Both the position numbers and the translations under genes were made by a program. Positions 37,656 through 45,947 of a stretch of DNA of 51,796 nucleotides are shown in pieces (position 1 is the first letter of the stretch; each line of letters starts with the position of its first letter). Source of the DNA: Streptomyces hayashii (GTDB lineage: Bacteria; Actinomycetota; Actinomycetes; Streptomycetales; Streptomycetaceae); NCBI RefSeq assembly GCF_024539815.1, contig NZ_JAHHIU010000111.1, positions 1-51,796 of the forward strand, written 5' to 3'. The notes under the pieces are model-generated. The model saw only the letters and a program-made list of their open reading frames with translations, made no database searches and was not told the DNA's origin.

Positions 37656-38549
37656 ATGAGGAGCAGAAACCCGGTCTTCTCGCGACGGGGGTTCAGCCGC
37701 GACAACGGCTACGCGGGCTTCAACGCCGCGCCGCAGGCCGGGGGACCCGCAGTCGGCACGCAGCCGGGCAACCCGTACGCCCAGCAGGCCGGCAACCCGT
37801 ACGCGCAGAACCCCTACGCCCAGCAGGACCTGCAGTACGGCGCCCCGCCGCAGGCCCCGGCCGCCACCGGCCGGATGACCATGGACGACGTCGTCGCGCG
37901 CACCGCGACCACGCTCGGCGCCGTGGTCGTCGGGGCGATCCTGTCGTGGCTGCTGCTGCCGGTCGACGAAGCCAACATCAACAAGTCGTACGGCATCGCC
38001 GTCGGCGCCGGTCTGGTCGCCATGGTGCTGGCGCTGGTCCAGTCCTTCAAGCGACGCCCGGTGCCCGCGCTGATCCTGTCGTACGCCGCGCTCGAAGGCG
38101 TCTTCCTCGGCGTGATCTCCAGCGCGGTGTCCACCTACATCGCGAACGGCGTGGTCGCCCAGGCGGTGCTCGGCACCATGGCGGTCTTCGCCGGCGTGCT
38201 CGTGGCGTACAAGGCGGGCTGGATCCGCGTCAACCGCCGCTTCTACGGGTTCGTGATGGCCGCCGCCATCGGGTTCGTGCTGCTGATGGCCGTGAACCTG
38301 CTGTTCGCGGTCTTCGGCGGCGGTGACGGCCTCGGCTTCCGCAGCGGGGGCCTGGGCATCGTGTTCGGCATCATCGGCATCATTCTCGGCGCCTGCTTCC
38401 TGGCCCTGGACTTCAAGCAGGTCGAGGACGGCGTGGCCTACGGCGCCCCGCGCGAGGAAGCCTGGCTCGCCGCCTTCGGCCTCACGATGACGCTGGTGTG
38501 GATCTACATGGAGTTCCTGCGACTCCTGTCGATCCTGAACAGCGACTGA
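37656..38549 (+). CDS. BAX inhibitor-1/YccA-like membrane protein
   Basis: A 297-residue protein. The N-terminus (1-75) is soluble and rich in NPYAQ repeats (AQQAGNPYAQNPYAQQ), and seven membrane helices follow (about 85-295). The SYAALEGVFLGVISS segment and the C-terminal LDFKQVEDGVAYGAPREEAWLAAFGL, with its paired acidic residues, are typical of the Bax1-I/YccA family, which includes calcium-leak and protease-modulating proteins. Function in Streptomyces is unknown. GGAGGA stands before ATG 37656. A perfect 16-bp terminator follows. Confidence 0.9.
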   Translation: MRSRNPVFSRRGFSRDNGYAGFNAAPQAGGPAVGTQPGNPYAQQAGNPYAQNPYAQQDLQYGAPPQAPAATGRMTMDDVVARTATTLGAVVVGAILSWLLLPVDEANINKSYGIAVGAGLVAMVLALVQSFKRRPVPALILSYAALEGVFLGVISSAVSTYIANGVVAQAVLGTMAVFAGVLVAYKAGWIRVNRRFYGFVMAAAIGFVLLMAVNLLFAVFGGGDGLGFRSGGLGIVFGIIGIILGACFLALDFKQVEDGVAYGAPREEAWLAAFGLTMTLVWIYMEFLRLLSILNSD

Positions 38550-38573
38550 CCCGCGCGCACGGCGAGCGACACC

Positions 38574-38611
38574 ACGAAGGGCCCCGGGACATCCGTCCCG
38601 GGGCCCTTCGT
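38574..38611. terminator. Perfect 16-bp hairpin terminator
   Basis: ACGAAGGGCCCCGGGA (38574-38589) and TCCCGGGGCCCTTCGT (38596-38611) enclose a CATCCG loop. It lies between the YccA-like gene and a convergent small gene. Confidence 0.88.
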
Positions 38612-38638
38612 CGTCAGCGTGGGTACGTCGCGAGCGCG

Positions 38639-38866
38639 CTAGAGCAGTTTGCGCGCGGCCCTCCTCAGGTCGTACTCGTGGATGATCGCCTTGGCGTGGC
38701 CGTACGCGAGGTTGTGCTCGGCGCGCAGCCAGCTGACCTTCTCCTCGAAGCGGAGAGCTGGGCCTTCGTCGACGGTGCGCAGCCAGTCGGAGACCTCACG
38801 ACCGGTGCAATGGGGGATGCGGGCCAGTATGTTGCGGTGGGTCTCCTCGGAGAGGACATGGGACAT
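38639..38866 (-). CDS. DUF4287-domain protein
   Basis: A 75-residue helical protein. The NILARIPHCTGREVSDWLR start and the end LRAEHNLAYGHAKAIIHEYDLRRA match the small DUF4287 family, in which LxxxHGLxxGHANAIV is the signature. Function is unknown; members often occur alone or before DUF5655 domains. GGAGG lies seven bases upstream of ATG 38866. It is divergent from the gene at 38971 with a 104-bp shared promoter area. Confidence 0.82.
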   Translation of the reverse strand: MSHVLSEETHRNILARIPHCTGREVSDWLRTVDEGPALRFEEKVSWLRAEHNLAYGHAKAIIHEYDLRRAARKLL

Positions 38867-38933
38867 CGGCGCCTCCGGTAGCAAAGGGGATGTAAGCCGG
38901 TCCTTCAGGTCACCGTGCCTGAGTGTTCGCCCG

Positions 38934-38964
38934 TTGGCAACAGTCCCGGTGCGACGCGTAGTCT
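38934..38964 (+). promoter_or_regulatory. Promoter for the 38971 gene, leaderless type
   Basis: TTGGCA (38934-38939) and TAGTCT (38959-38964) are 19 bp apart. GTG 38971 follows after six bases with no ribosome site. Confidence 0.5.
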
Positions 38965-38970
38965 CGCGGC

Positions 38971-39282
38971 GTGGCTGATACGACGTCCCTGACCCGTGCG
39001 GTGGACCATTTCGCCGACCGTCTGCGCGCCGCCCCGCAGAGCCGGCTGCAGAGAGGCGCGGCCGCCGAGGCGCTCGCGCTGGCCAGGGAGTTGGCCCGGC
39101 GGGCCCAGCTCGTCGAGGAGCCCGGCACACAGCCCCGGCAGATGCCCGACGCCGGGATGTTCGCCGCCGCCGACCAGATCACCGTCGCCGTACACGACTT
39201 GGCCCTCGTCCTCACGGACGAGGGCCAGATCGAGGAAGCGGTGGAACTGGTGGCGCAGGCGCAGAAGCGGGCCGGCGTGTGA
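38971..39282 (+). CDS. Small helical protein of unknown function
   Basis: A 103-residue, Ala-rich, all-helical cytoplasmic protein (LTRAVDHFADRLRAAPQSRL, then AEALALARELARRAQ and VAVHDLALVLTDEGQ). I do not recognise a named family. Good codon bias and the tight convergent fit with the next gene (three bases between stops) support it as real. GTG 38971 sits six bases after a TAGTCT -10, suggesting a leaderless mRNA. Confidence 0.75.
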   Translation: MADTTSLTRAVDHFADRLRAAPQSRLQRGAAAEALALARELARRAQLVEEPGTQPRQMPDAGMFAAADQITVAVHDLALVLTDEGQIEEAVELVAQAQKRAGV

Positions 39283-39285
39283 GCC

Positions 39286-40086
39286 TCACAGGCTCGCTAT
39301 GACCCGGTCCGCCAGGATGTAGACGTTGTCCGCGCCGCACTGGAACGTCAGCGTGTACGCGCCGGAGACGCCCGATCCGCCCAGCAGGAACGGGGTCTCG
39401 CCCGCGGTGAGGGCCGCGGCGAGGCGTTCCGCCGTCTCGCGGTGGCCCGGCGTCATGCACAGCGTGGTGCCGTCGGCGAAGACGTAGACGTCGAGGGTGC
39501 CCAGCGGGCCCGGGCGCACATCGGTCAGTTCGACCTGGGACGCCGCGAGTTCCTCCAGAGTGGCCACCGTGCGCTCGTGGTCGTTCACGACGGGTGACTG
39601 TACCGGCACGAAGTCGGGGTGCGAGGGGTGGCGGCGGCGGGCCGCGGCCAGCTCCGCGGAGTCGCCGGTGAACTCGTCGGCGTCCGCGGTCTGCTCGGCC
39701 ACCGGCTCCAGCCCCACGAAGTCCGCCTGCCGGGGCAGGAACAGCTCGCTGTCCGGCAGTCCCAGCAGGGAGGGGGCGTCGGAGGCGTCACGGGCCTCCT
39801 GGGCGGCCCAGAAGGCGCGCGCCTCGGCCAGCTCCCGCTCCCGCTCCTCCGCGAGCGCCTCGGCGACCGCGGCGCGTATCTCAGCCGCGTCGGCGGTGGT
39901 GCGGGCCGCCGGAACGAAGCCGCGCAGGTGCGCGGCCGCGCTCTCGGCGCTCTCCGCGTTCCTGGCCAGCTCGGCGTGCAGGGCGGCGACCTGCCGGCGC
40001 AACTGCAAGAGGGTGCGCAGGACGGCGACGCCCACGGCGCCCGTGGCGGCCGTGGTGACCAGCAAGGCGATCGGCATGGCGCTCAC
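39286..40086 (-). CDS. Membrane-anchored coiled-coil protein, unknown
   Basis: A 266-residue protein with an N-terminal membrane helix (about 5-25, IALLVTTAATGAVGVAVL), a coiled coil (about 27-100, LLQLRRQVAALHAELARNAE), an acidic linker and a compact C-terminal domain (about 180-266) with VYVFADGTTLCMTPGHRETAERL. I do not recognise the family. GTG 40086 follows GGGAG at seven bases. Its upstream gap (40087-40278) holds a CCCTCC-GG-GGAGGG stem and no other gene I can support. Confidence 0.72.
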   Translation of the reverse strand: MSAMPIALLVTTAATGAVGVAVLRTLLQLRRQVAALHAELARNAESAESAAAHLRGFVPAARTTADAAEIRAAVAEALAEERERELAEARAFWAAQEARDASDAPSLLGLPDSELFLPRQADFVGLEPVAEQTADADEFTGDSAELAAARRRHPSHPDFVPVQSPVVNDHERTVATLEELAASQVELTDVRPGPLGTLDVYVFADGTTLCMTPGHRETAERLAAALTAGETPFLLGGSGVSGAYTLTFQCGADNVYILADRVIASL

Positions 40087-40278
40087 TGACGTACTCCCGG
40101 TTCAAAGTCGACCCCCGACTTCCTACATCAGCTTGAAGGGTGGACTATCCAGCTGTCAGTGCGTAACGTCACGAAACGGACAGGACTTTGGGCCTGGAGT
40201 TTGCTGCCGAAAGGCGCTGAGCTGGGTAAATCCCTCCGGGGAGGGAGATAGGTCACATCCTGGGGGAGATTGGATCAC

Positions 40279-40318
40279 AAAAAGGCCCGGAGTCCAGGTG
40301 CTTTCCGGACTCCGGGCC
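40279..40318 (-). terminator. Rho-independent terminator of the thiolase gene
   Basis: On the minus strand GGCCCGGAGTCC (40318-40307) pairs exactly with GGACTCCGGGCC (40295-40284) and is followed by TTTTT (40283-40279). This is the best U-tract terminator in the window. Confidence 0.93.
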
Positions 40319-40382
40319 GATCCGTGACGGGGGGTGCTGAAACGGTTACGCAGAGGCCTCGCCGGATCCTCGCGTCAGCGGG

Positions 40383-41603
40383 TCAGCTCAGGCGCTCGAT
40401 GACCATCGCCATGCCCTGGCCGCCGCCCACGCACATGGTCTCCAGACCGAACTGCTTGTCGTGGAACTGGAGGGAGTTGATGAGCGTGCCGGTGATCCGG
40501 GCGCCCGTCATGCCGAAGGGGTGGCCGACGGCGATGGCGCCGCCGTTCACGTTCAGCTTGTCCAGGTCGATGCCGAGGTCGCGGTAGGAGGGGATCACCT
40601 GGGCGGCGAACGCCTCGTTGATCTCGACCAGGTCGATGTCGTCGATGGTGAGGCCGGCCCGCCGCAGGGCCTGGTTGCTCGCCTCCACCGGGCCGAGGCC
40701 CATGATCTCGGGCGACAGGCCCGAGACGCCGGTCGACACGATGCGGGCGAGCGGGGTGAGGCCGAGCTCGCGGGCCTTGGTGTCGCTCATGACGACCACC
40801 GCGGCCGCGCCGTCGTTCAGCGGGCAGCAGTTGGCGGCGGTGACCAGGCCGTCGGGGCGGAAGACCGGCTTCAGGCCCTGGACGCCCTCCAGCGTGACGC
40901 CGGCGCGCGGGCCGTCGTCCTTGCTGACGACCGTGCCGTCGGGAAGCGTCACCGGGGTGATCTCGCGCTCCCAGAAGCCGTTCTTGAGGGCTTCCTCGGC
41001 GAGGTTCTGCGAGCGGACGCCGAACTCGTCCATCTCCTGGCGGGTCACGCCCTTGACGCGGGCGAGGTTCTCCGCGGTCTGGCCCATCGCGATGTAGGCG
41101 TCGGGGACGAGGCCGTCCTCGCGCGGGTCGTGCCAGGAGGTGCCCTCCTGCTCGGCGACGGCCGCGGTGCGGGCCTCCGCCTCGGCGAAGAACGGGTTGT
41201 GCGTGTCCGGCAGGCTGTCGGAGTTGCCCTTGACGAACCGGGAGACCAGCTCGACGCCCGCCGAGATGAAGACGTCGCCCTCGCCGGCCTTGATGGCGTG
41301 CAGGGCCATCCTGCTGGTCTGCAGGGACGAGGAACAGTAACGGGTGATGGTGCAGCCGGGGAGGTGGTCCATCCCCATCTGCACGGCCACGATGCGGCCC
41401 AGGTTGTTGCCCTGCTCGCCGCCGGGCAGGCCGCAGCCGAGCATCAGGTCGTCGATGTCCCTCGGGTCCAGCTCGGGGACCTTGGCGAGGGCGGCCTGGA
41501 TGATCGTGGCGGTGAGGTCGTCCGGGCGCAGGTCCTTCAGCGAGCCCTTGAAGGCACGGCCGATGGGCGAGCGGGCGGTCGAGACGATGACTGCTTCGGG
41601 CAT
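40383..41603 (-). CDS. Acetyl-CoA C-acetyltransferase (thiolase)
   Basis: A 406-residue thiolase that joins two acetyl-CoA or cleaves 3-ketoacyl-CoA. The nucleophile Cys is in TRYCSSSLQTSRMA (Cys about 90), NEAFAAQV carries the oxyanion Asn, and GHPFGMTGAR and CVGGGQGMA provide the catalytic His (about 356) and second Cys. GHPFGMTGAR rather than GHPIGASGAR marks the FadA/FadI-like acyltransferase branch, so beta-oxidation is likely. ATG 41603 is chosen because GGAG lies six bases before it; GTG 41606 is too close. No fadB gene is adjacent. Confidence 0.93.
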   Translation of the reverse strand: MPEAVIVSTARSPIGRAFKGSLKDLRPDDLTATIIQAALAKVPELDPRDIDDLMLGCGLPGGEQGNNLGRIVAVQMGMDHLPGCTITRYCSSSLQTSRMALHAIKAGEGDVFISAGVELVSRFVKGNSDSLPDTHNPFFAEAEARTAAVAEQEGTSWHDPREDGLVPDAYIAMGQTAENLARVKGVTRQEMDEFGVRSQNLAEEALKNGFWEREITPVTLPDGTVVSKDDGPRAGVTLEGVQGLKPVFRPDGLVTAANCCPLNDGAAAVVVMSDTKARELGLTPLARIVSTGVSGLSPEIMGLGPVEASNQALRRAGLTIDDIDLVEINEAFAAQVIPSYRDLGIDLDKLNVNGGAIAVGHPFGMTGARITGTLINSLQFHDKQFGLETMCVGGGQGMAMVIERLS

Positions 41604-41756
41604 CACGGCTCCAGGCGGGAAAGCGGCGCTCAGCGCCTCGTTGAGGGGCGGTCGGGCGACGGGGCGGGGTTCGTGCGGGCACGGCTGCTTGGGAAGTTAC
41701 CCGTACGTATGGCCTGGGTCACGGGGATGGCGATGTGACCCTGACCGCAATTTACT

Positions 41757-41768
41757 AAGCGCTTGCTT
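41757..41768. promoter_or_regulatory. Dyad upstream of the thiolase gene
   Basis: AAGC-GCTT-GCTT sits in an AT-rich pocket (ATTTACTAAGCGCTTGCTTG). The outer AAGC/GCTT arms and inner AAGCGCTT palindrome look like a TetR-type operator. I recall similar strings before fatty-acid genes in actinobacteria, without a source to cite. Confidence 0.4.
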
Positions 41769-41844
41769 GGGCTTCCGGGGTGGGGGGCGGGTGTGGTGCG
41801 GCGAGTTGCGCGGCAGATCGTGCGGGCGCCTTGGGCGAGCCCCG

Positions 41845-42873
41845 TCAGGCGCTCGTCCGGGAGGTGGGCTCCGGCTCCGCCACCCGCCGGCGCCGGCGCC
41901 GCTTCAACAGGGCCCAGGGGCCGCGGGGGCCGGTCGGCATCGCCGCCGTCACCTCCGTGCCGGGCTCCGAGGCCGCTTCCGCCGCCGCCCGGGCCACCGG
42001 CAGGAAGCCCTCGCGGCGGGTGGCGTCCGGCCGCTCCTCCTCGGCCGGCCACAGGCCGAGGGCCGCGCAGACCGTGGGCAGCACCGCCATCGCCGCCGTC
42101 GCATAGCCCTCCGCCGACGGGTGGTAGTGATCGGGACCGAACAGCTCACGCGGGTTCGCCTCGAACTCGGGCCCCAGCAGGTCGCCCAGGGACACCGTGC
42201 GGCCGCCCTGCTCGACCGCGCCGATCGTCTGGGCCGCCGCCAACTGGCGCGAGGCCCGGCGCGCCAGCCAGCGCAGCGGCTGCTGGACCGGCTCGATCGT
42301 GCCCAGGTCCGGGCACGTGCCGACGACGACCTCCGCGCCGGCCGTGCGCAGCCGCCGCACCGCCGCCGCCAGATGCCGCACCGAACGGGTGGCCGGCATA
42401 CGGTGCGTCACGTCGTTCGCGCCGATCATGATCACGCAGACGTCCGGCACCCGGTCGCAGTCGTGCAGGACCAGCGCGACCTGCCGGTCGAGGTCGTCGG
42501 ACTGGGCGCCGGGAAGCGCCACGTTGCGCAGCTCCACGGGCCGCTCCGCGACCGCCGCCAGTCCTGAGGCCAGCAGGGCGCCCGGCGTCTGCCCGGAGCG
42601 GTGGACGCCCTGGCCCGCCGCCGTGGAGTCGCCGAGCATCGTCAGCCGCAGGGGCTCCTTGCCCGGCCCGGGGACGTCGTACGCGGCGCCGTAGCGGCCG
42701 TCCGCGTGCGGGACGTGCGGGTGCGCCCCGTTGTTCACCTGGCGGCGGGCCAGATGCACCTCCGCCAGCACCAGCCCGGCCACCGCCGCCCCGGCCAGTC
42801 CGATGCCGCCGCCGCCGTAGGCCGCGCCGGCCGCGATGCGCCGGGCCACTCTCGCCCTCGACATGCTCGTCAT
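41845..42873 (-). CDS. SGNH/GDSL-type esterase, membrane-anchored
   Basis: A 342-residue protein. A basic start and one membrane helix (about 14-38) anchor an outward-facing SGNH hydrolase: block I LTMLGDSTAAGQG with the Ser (about residue 82), block III MIGANDVTH, and block V DHYHPSAEGY with the catalytic Asp/His. A basic C-terminal tail (RRRRRRVAEPEP) follows. It may hydrolyse acyl groups of lipids or wall polymers. ATG 42873 is preferred; ATG 42864 would also fit. It is divergent from cystathionine beta-synthase with a 175-bp gap. Confidence 0.88.
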   Translation of the reverse strand: MTSMSRARVARRIAAGAAYGGGGIGLAGAAVAGLVLAEVHLARRQVNNGAHPHVPHADGRYGAAYDVPGPGKEPLRLTMLGDSTAAGQGVHRSGQTPGALLASGLAAVAERPVELRNVALPGAQSDDLDRQVALVLHDCDRVPDVCVIMIGANDVTHRMPATRSVRHLAAAVRRLRTAGAEVVVGTCPDLGTIEPVQQPLRWLARRASRQLAAAQTIGAVEQGGRTVSLGDLLGPEFEANPRELFGPDHYHPSAEGYATAAMAVLPTVCAALGLWPAEEERPDATRREGFLPVARAAAEAASEPGTEVTAAMPTGPRGPWALLKRRRRRRVAEPEPTSRTSA

Positions 42874-43048
42874 GCCTCGACGCCACCTCCCTCGTGTCCG
42901 TACACCCACTCCTTGCCCCGTACGCACCGTCGTCCAATCTCGACGGGGAGTGAACCTGGCCGAGGGGACGCCGCCCCGGCCCGCGGCCGGGCCCGTACCC
43001 TGGCGTGACCACTACGACCACAGTTTTTGCAAGCAACCGGAGACAACG

Positions 43049-44437
43049 GTGCAATTCCACGACTCGATGATCAGCCTCGTCGGCAACACCCCGCTGGTGA
43101 AGCTCAACAGCGTGACCAAGGGCATCCAGGCGACCGTCCTGGCCAAGGTGGAGTACTTCAACCCGGGCGGCTCCGTGAAGGACCGCATCGCCCTGCGCAT
43201 GATCGAGGCCGCCGAGCAGAGCGGAGAGCTGAAGCCGGGCGGCACGATCGTCGAGCCGACCAGCGGCAACACGGGCGTCGGGCTGGCCATCGTGGCGCAG
43301 CAGAAGGGGTACAAGTGCATCTTCGTGTGCCCCGACAAGGTGAGCACCGACAAGATCAACGTGCTGCGGGCGTACGGCGCCGAGGTCGTCGTCTGCCCGA
43401 CCGCCGTGGACCCCGAGCACCCCGACTCCTACTACAACGTCTCCGACCGGCTGGTGCGCGAGACGCCGGGCGCGTGGAAGCCGGACCAGTACTCCAACGC
43501 GAACAACCCGCTCTCCCACTACCACTCCACCGGCCCCGAGCTGTGGGAGCAGACGGAGGGGCGGATCACCCACTTCGTCGCGGGCGTGGGCACCGGCGGC
43601 ACCATCTCCGGGACCGGCCGGTATCTGAAGGACGCCAGCGAGGGCCGGGTGCAGGTCGTGGGCGCCGACCCCGAGGGCTCCGTGTACTCCGGCGGATCCG
43701 GGCGGCCGTACCTGGTCGAGGGCGTCGGTGAGGACTTCTGGCCGACCGCCTACGACCGCACCGTCGCCGACGAGATCGTCGCGGTGTCCGACAAGGACTC
43801 CTTCCAGATGACCCGGCGGCTGGCCAAGGAGGAGGGCCTGCTGGTGGGCGGCTCCTGCGGGATGGCCGTCGTGGCGGCGCTGCGGGTCGCCGAGCGCCTC
43901 GGCCCGGACGACGTGGTCGTGGTCCTCCTGCCCGACAGCGGCCGCGGGTACCTCTCGAAAATCTTCAACGACGAATGGATGGCGGATTACGGCTTCCTTG
44001 AGGACGAGGGGCCCAGCGCGCGCGTCGCCGACGTCCTGAACGACAAGGTGCACGGCGCCATCCCCTCCCTCGTCCACATGCACCCGGACGAGACCGTGGG
44101 CCAGGCCATCGAGGTGTTGCGCGAGTACGGCGTCTCGCAGATGCCGATCGTGAAGCCGGGCGCGGGGCATCCGGACGTCATGGCCGCCGAGGTCGTCGGG
44201 TCGGTCGTGGAGCGGGAGCTGCTGGACGCCCTGTTCACCCAGCGCGCCTCCCTCGGCGACCCGCTGGAGAAGCACATGTCCGCGCCGCTGCCGCAGGTCG
44301 GCTCCGGCGAGCCGGTCGGCGACCTGATGTCCGTGCTCGGCACGGCGGACGCGGCGATCGTCCTCGTCGAGGGCAAGCCCACCGGGGTCGTCAGCCGGCA
44401 GGACCTGCTGGCCTTCCTGGCCAAGGGCGGGAAGTGA
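43049..44437 (+). CDS. cbs: Cystathionine beta-synthase
   Basis: A 462-residue PLP enzyme of reverse transsulfuration, making cystathionine from serine and homocysteine. The fold-type II motifs are GGSVKDRIA (PLP Lys about 44), TSGNTG (about 72-77) and the phosphate loop GTGGTISGTG. The C-terminal 130 residues form a CBS-domain pair (about 330-460, ending VSRQDLLAFLAK). There is no N-terminal haem segment, as expected in bacteria. GTG 43049 follows CGGAGAC and starts QFHDSMISLVGNTP as in family members. Confidence 0.94.
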   Translation: MQFHDSMISLVGNTPLVKLNSVTKGIQATVLAKVEYFNPGGSVKDRIALRMIEAAEQSGELKPGGTIVEPTSGNTGVGLAIVAQQKGYKCIFVCPDKVSTDKINVLRAYGAEVVVCPTAVDPEHPDSYYNVSDRLVRETPGAWKPDQYSNANNPLSHYHSTGPELWEQTEGRITHFVAGVGTGGTISGTGRYLKDASEGRVQVVGADPEGSVYSGGSGRPYLVEGVGEDFWPTAYDRTVADEIVAVSDKDSFQMTRRLAKEEGLLVGGSCGMAVVAALRVAERLGPDDVVVVLLPDSGRGYLSKIFNDEWMADYGFLEDEGPSARVADVLNDKVHGAIPSLVHMHPDETVGQAIEVLREYGVSQMPIVKPGAGHPDVMAAEVVGSVVERELLDALFTQRASLGDPLEKHMSAPLPQVGSGEPVGDLMSVLGTADAAIVLVEGKPTGVVSRQDLLAFLAKGGK

Positions 44438-44953
44438 CTTCCGGGGGCCGGGACCGCGACTCCGGGGAAAACCTGCGGTGAACGGCCCTCCCGGGTGCCG
44501 GACTTCCGTTTGCCTACCGAATCGGTGGACTTCGCGGAAGTGGTACGAGCGCGTCACGTGCACGCAGCACCCGGTTAACACGCGTCCGGCACATTTGGGG
44601 GTGTCGGCAGGGCGGTGGGGGAGGCTCCCCGCCCGACCGGCACCCGAACGGCGTCACGGACCTCCGGAGCGGCTCCCGGACCTCCACTGACGCCACGGAC
44701 GCGCAAGCCCGGCCTGACCCGGCCCGCGTCCCTCGCGGGGACCGCCGTCGTCCCGCCCCCCGGTGACGGGGGTGCGGCGGTCCCCGCGCAAGCTTCCTCC
44801 CCGGCCCGAGGCAGAGACCCGAACCGGTCCCGGCCCCCGGCCGGGACCCGGTCCCGGACCGGGATTTCGACGGCGGCGATCACGCTCCCCGGCCGGTCGA
44901 CGTCCTTCCACCGGAAGGTCGGGAGCGAACGGCACGCAGGTCGCGCCGACGCC
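44438..44953. other. 516-bp intergenic region with nested GC dyads
   Basis: I see no gene in this region. Open frames here are Pro/Gly/Arg low-complexity. GGTCCCGG (44826-44833) pairs with CCGGGACC (44841-44848), immediately followed by the palindrome CGGTCC-C-GGACCG (44849-44861). These could form two stacked hairpins ending cbs or the leftward regulator transcript. A possible relic sequence cannot be excluded. Confidence 0.45.
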
Positions 44954-45802
44954 TCAGGCGCGTTCCGTGGTCTCGGGGACGCCGGGGGTCGACGCCCAAC
45001 TGCCCAGCAGGGCAAGGCGTTCCGCCGTCTCCGAGGCTGGTTCCGGGGTGTAGACCAGGAGGGTCTGGTCCGTGTCCTGCGCGATCGTCAGGGTCTCGTA
45101 GGGGAACGTCAGCAGGCCCGCGACCGGGTGCCGGACGCGTTTCACGCCGTAGGCGCACTCCCGGACCGGGTGGTCGGCCCACAGGCGGCGGAAGTCCTCG
45201 CTCTTCAGGGAGAGTTCGCCGACGAGCGCGGTCAGCCGGCGGTCGTCCTGGTGGTGGCCCGCCAGGTTCCGCAGGTGCGCCACGCACTGGACGGCCACCG
45301 CGGACCACTCCGGGTAGAAGTCGCGCGAGCCGGGGTCGAGGAAGACATGGCGCGGGATGTTGCGGGCGTCCGGCTCGGTCCGGCTGTAGCCGAACACGGC
45401 GTCGGCCGCCGCGTTCCACGCCAGCACGTCCATCCGGACGTCCAGGACGAACGCCGGGGTGCGTTCCATGCTGTCGAGCAGCAGTTGCACGCCCGTGCGC
45501 ACGCGGGGCGCGCCCCGGCGCTCGGCCGGCCTGCGCGGGCGGGCGACGGCGCGCAGGTAGGCGTGCTCCGTGTCGTCGAGGCGCAGGACGCGCGCCACGG
45601 CGTCCAGCACCGCGTCGCTGACGGCGGGACCCCGGCCCTGCTCCAGGCGTATGTAGTAGTCGACGCTCACTCCGGCGAGCTGCGCCACCTCCTCGCGCCG
45701 CAGACCGGGGACGCGCCGGCGCCCGTGCGAGGGCAGTCCGACCTCCTCCGGCCGGATGCGGGCACGACGCGAGCGCAGAAAGTCACCGAGATCCCCGTCC
45801 AT
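44954..45802 (-). CDS. XRE-family regulator with MmyB-like ligand domain
   Basis: A 282-residue regulator. The N-terminal helix-turn-helix has GDFLRSRRARIRPEEVGLP then RVPGLRREEVAQLAGVSVDYYIRLEQGR (about 5-62). The C-terminal MLTR ligand-binding domain (about 100-270) has FVLDVRMDVLAWNAAADAVFG. This class controls a divergent short-chain dehydrogenase in many actinobacteria, as here (145-bp gap). ATG 45802 is seven bases after a TACCAT -10 with no ribosome site, implying a leaderless mRNA; the longer frame to 45889 would cross the operator. Confidence 0.9.
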   Translation of the reverse strand: MDGDLGDFLRSRRARIRPEEVGLPSHGRRRVPGLRREEVAQLAGVSVDYYIRLEQGRGPAVSDAVLDAVARVLRLDDTEHAYLRAVARPRRPAERRGAPRVRTGVQLLLDSMERTPAFVLDVRMDVLAWNAAADAVFGYSRTEPDARNIPRHVFLDPGSRDFYPEWSAVAVQCVAHLRNLAGHHQDDRRLTALVGELSLKSEDFRRLWADHPVRECAYGVKRVRHPVAGLLTFPYETLTIAQDTDQTLLVYTPEPASETAERLALLGSWASTPGVPETTERA

Positions 45803-45835
45803 GCGCTCGATGGTAGGCGAGGGGCGGATCGCCAA

Positions 45836-45873
45836 CCTGGTACTGGCAGACCCAGGAAAAGCGCATCCCTGGG
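45836..45873. promoter_or_regulatory. Operator region between the XRE regulator and SDR
   Basis: CCTGG (45836-45840) and CCAGG (45852-45856) flank TACTGGCAGAC, and CCCTGGG follows at 45867-45873. The placement, about 35-70 bp before the regulator start and 75-110 bp before the SDR start, suits shared control of both. Confidence 0.55.
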
Positions 45874-45947
45874 TAGCGCCGCGCCGCACGGCGAGAGTGG
45901 TGCGTGCCGCCGGGGAGACGCCCCGGCCACCATCCCAGGAGCAACAG

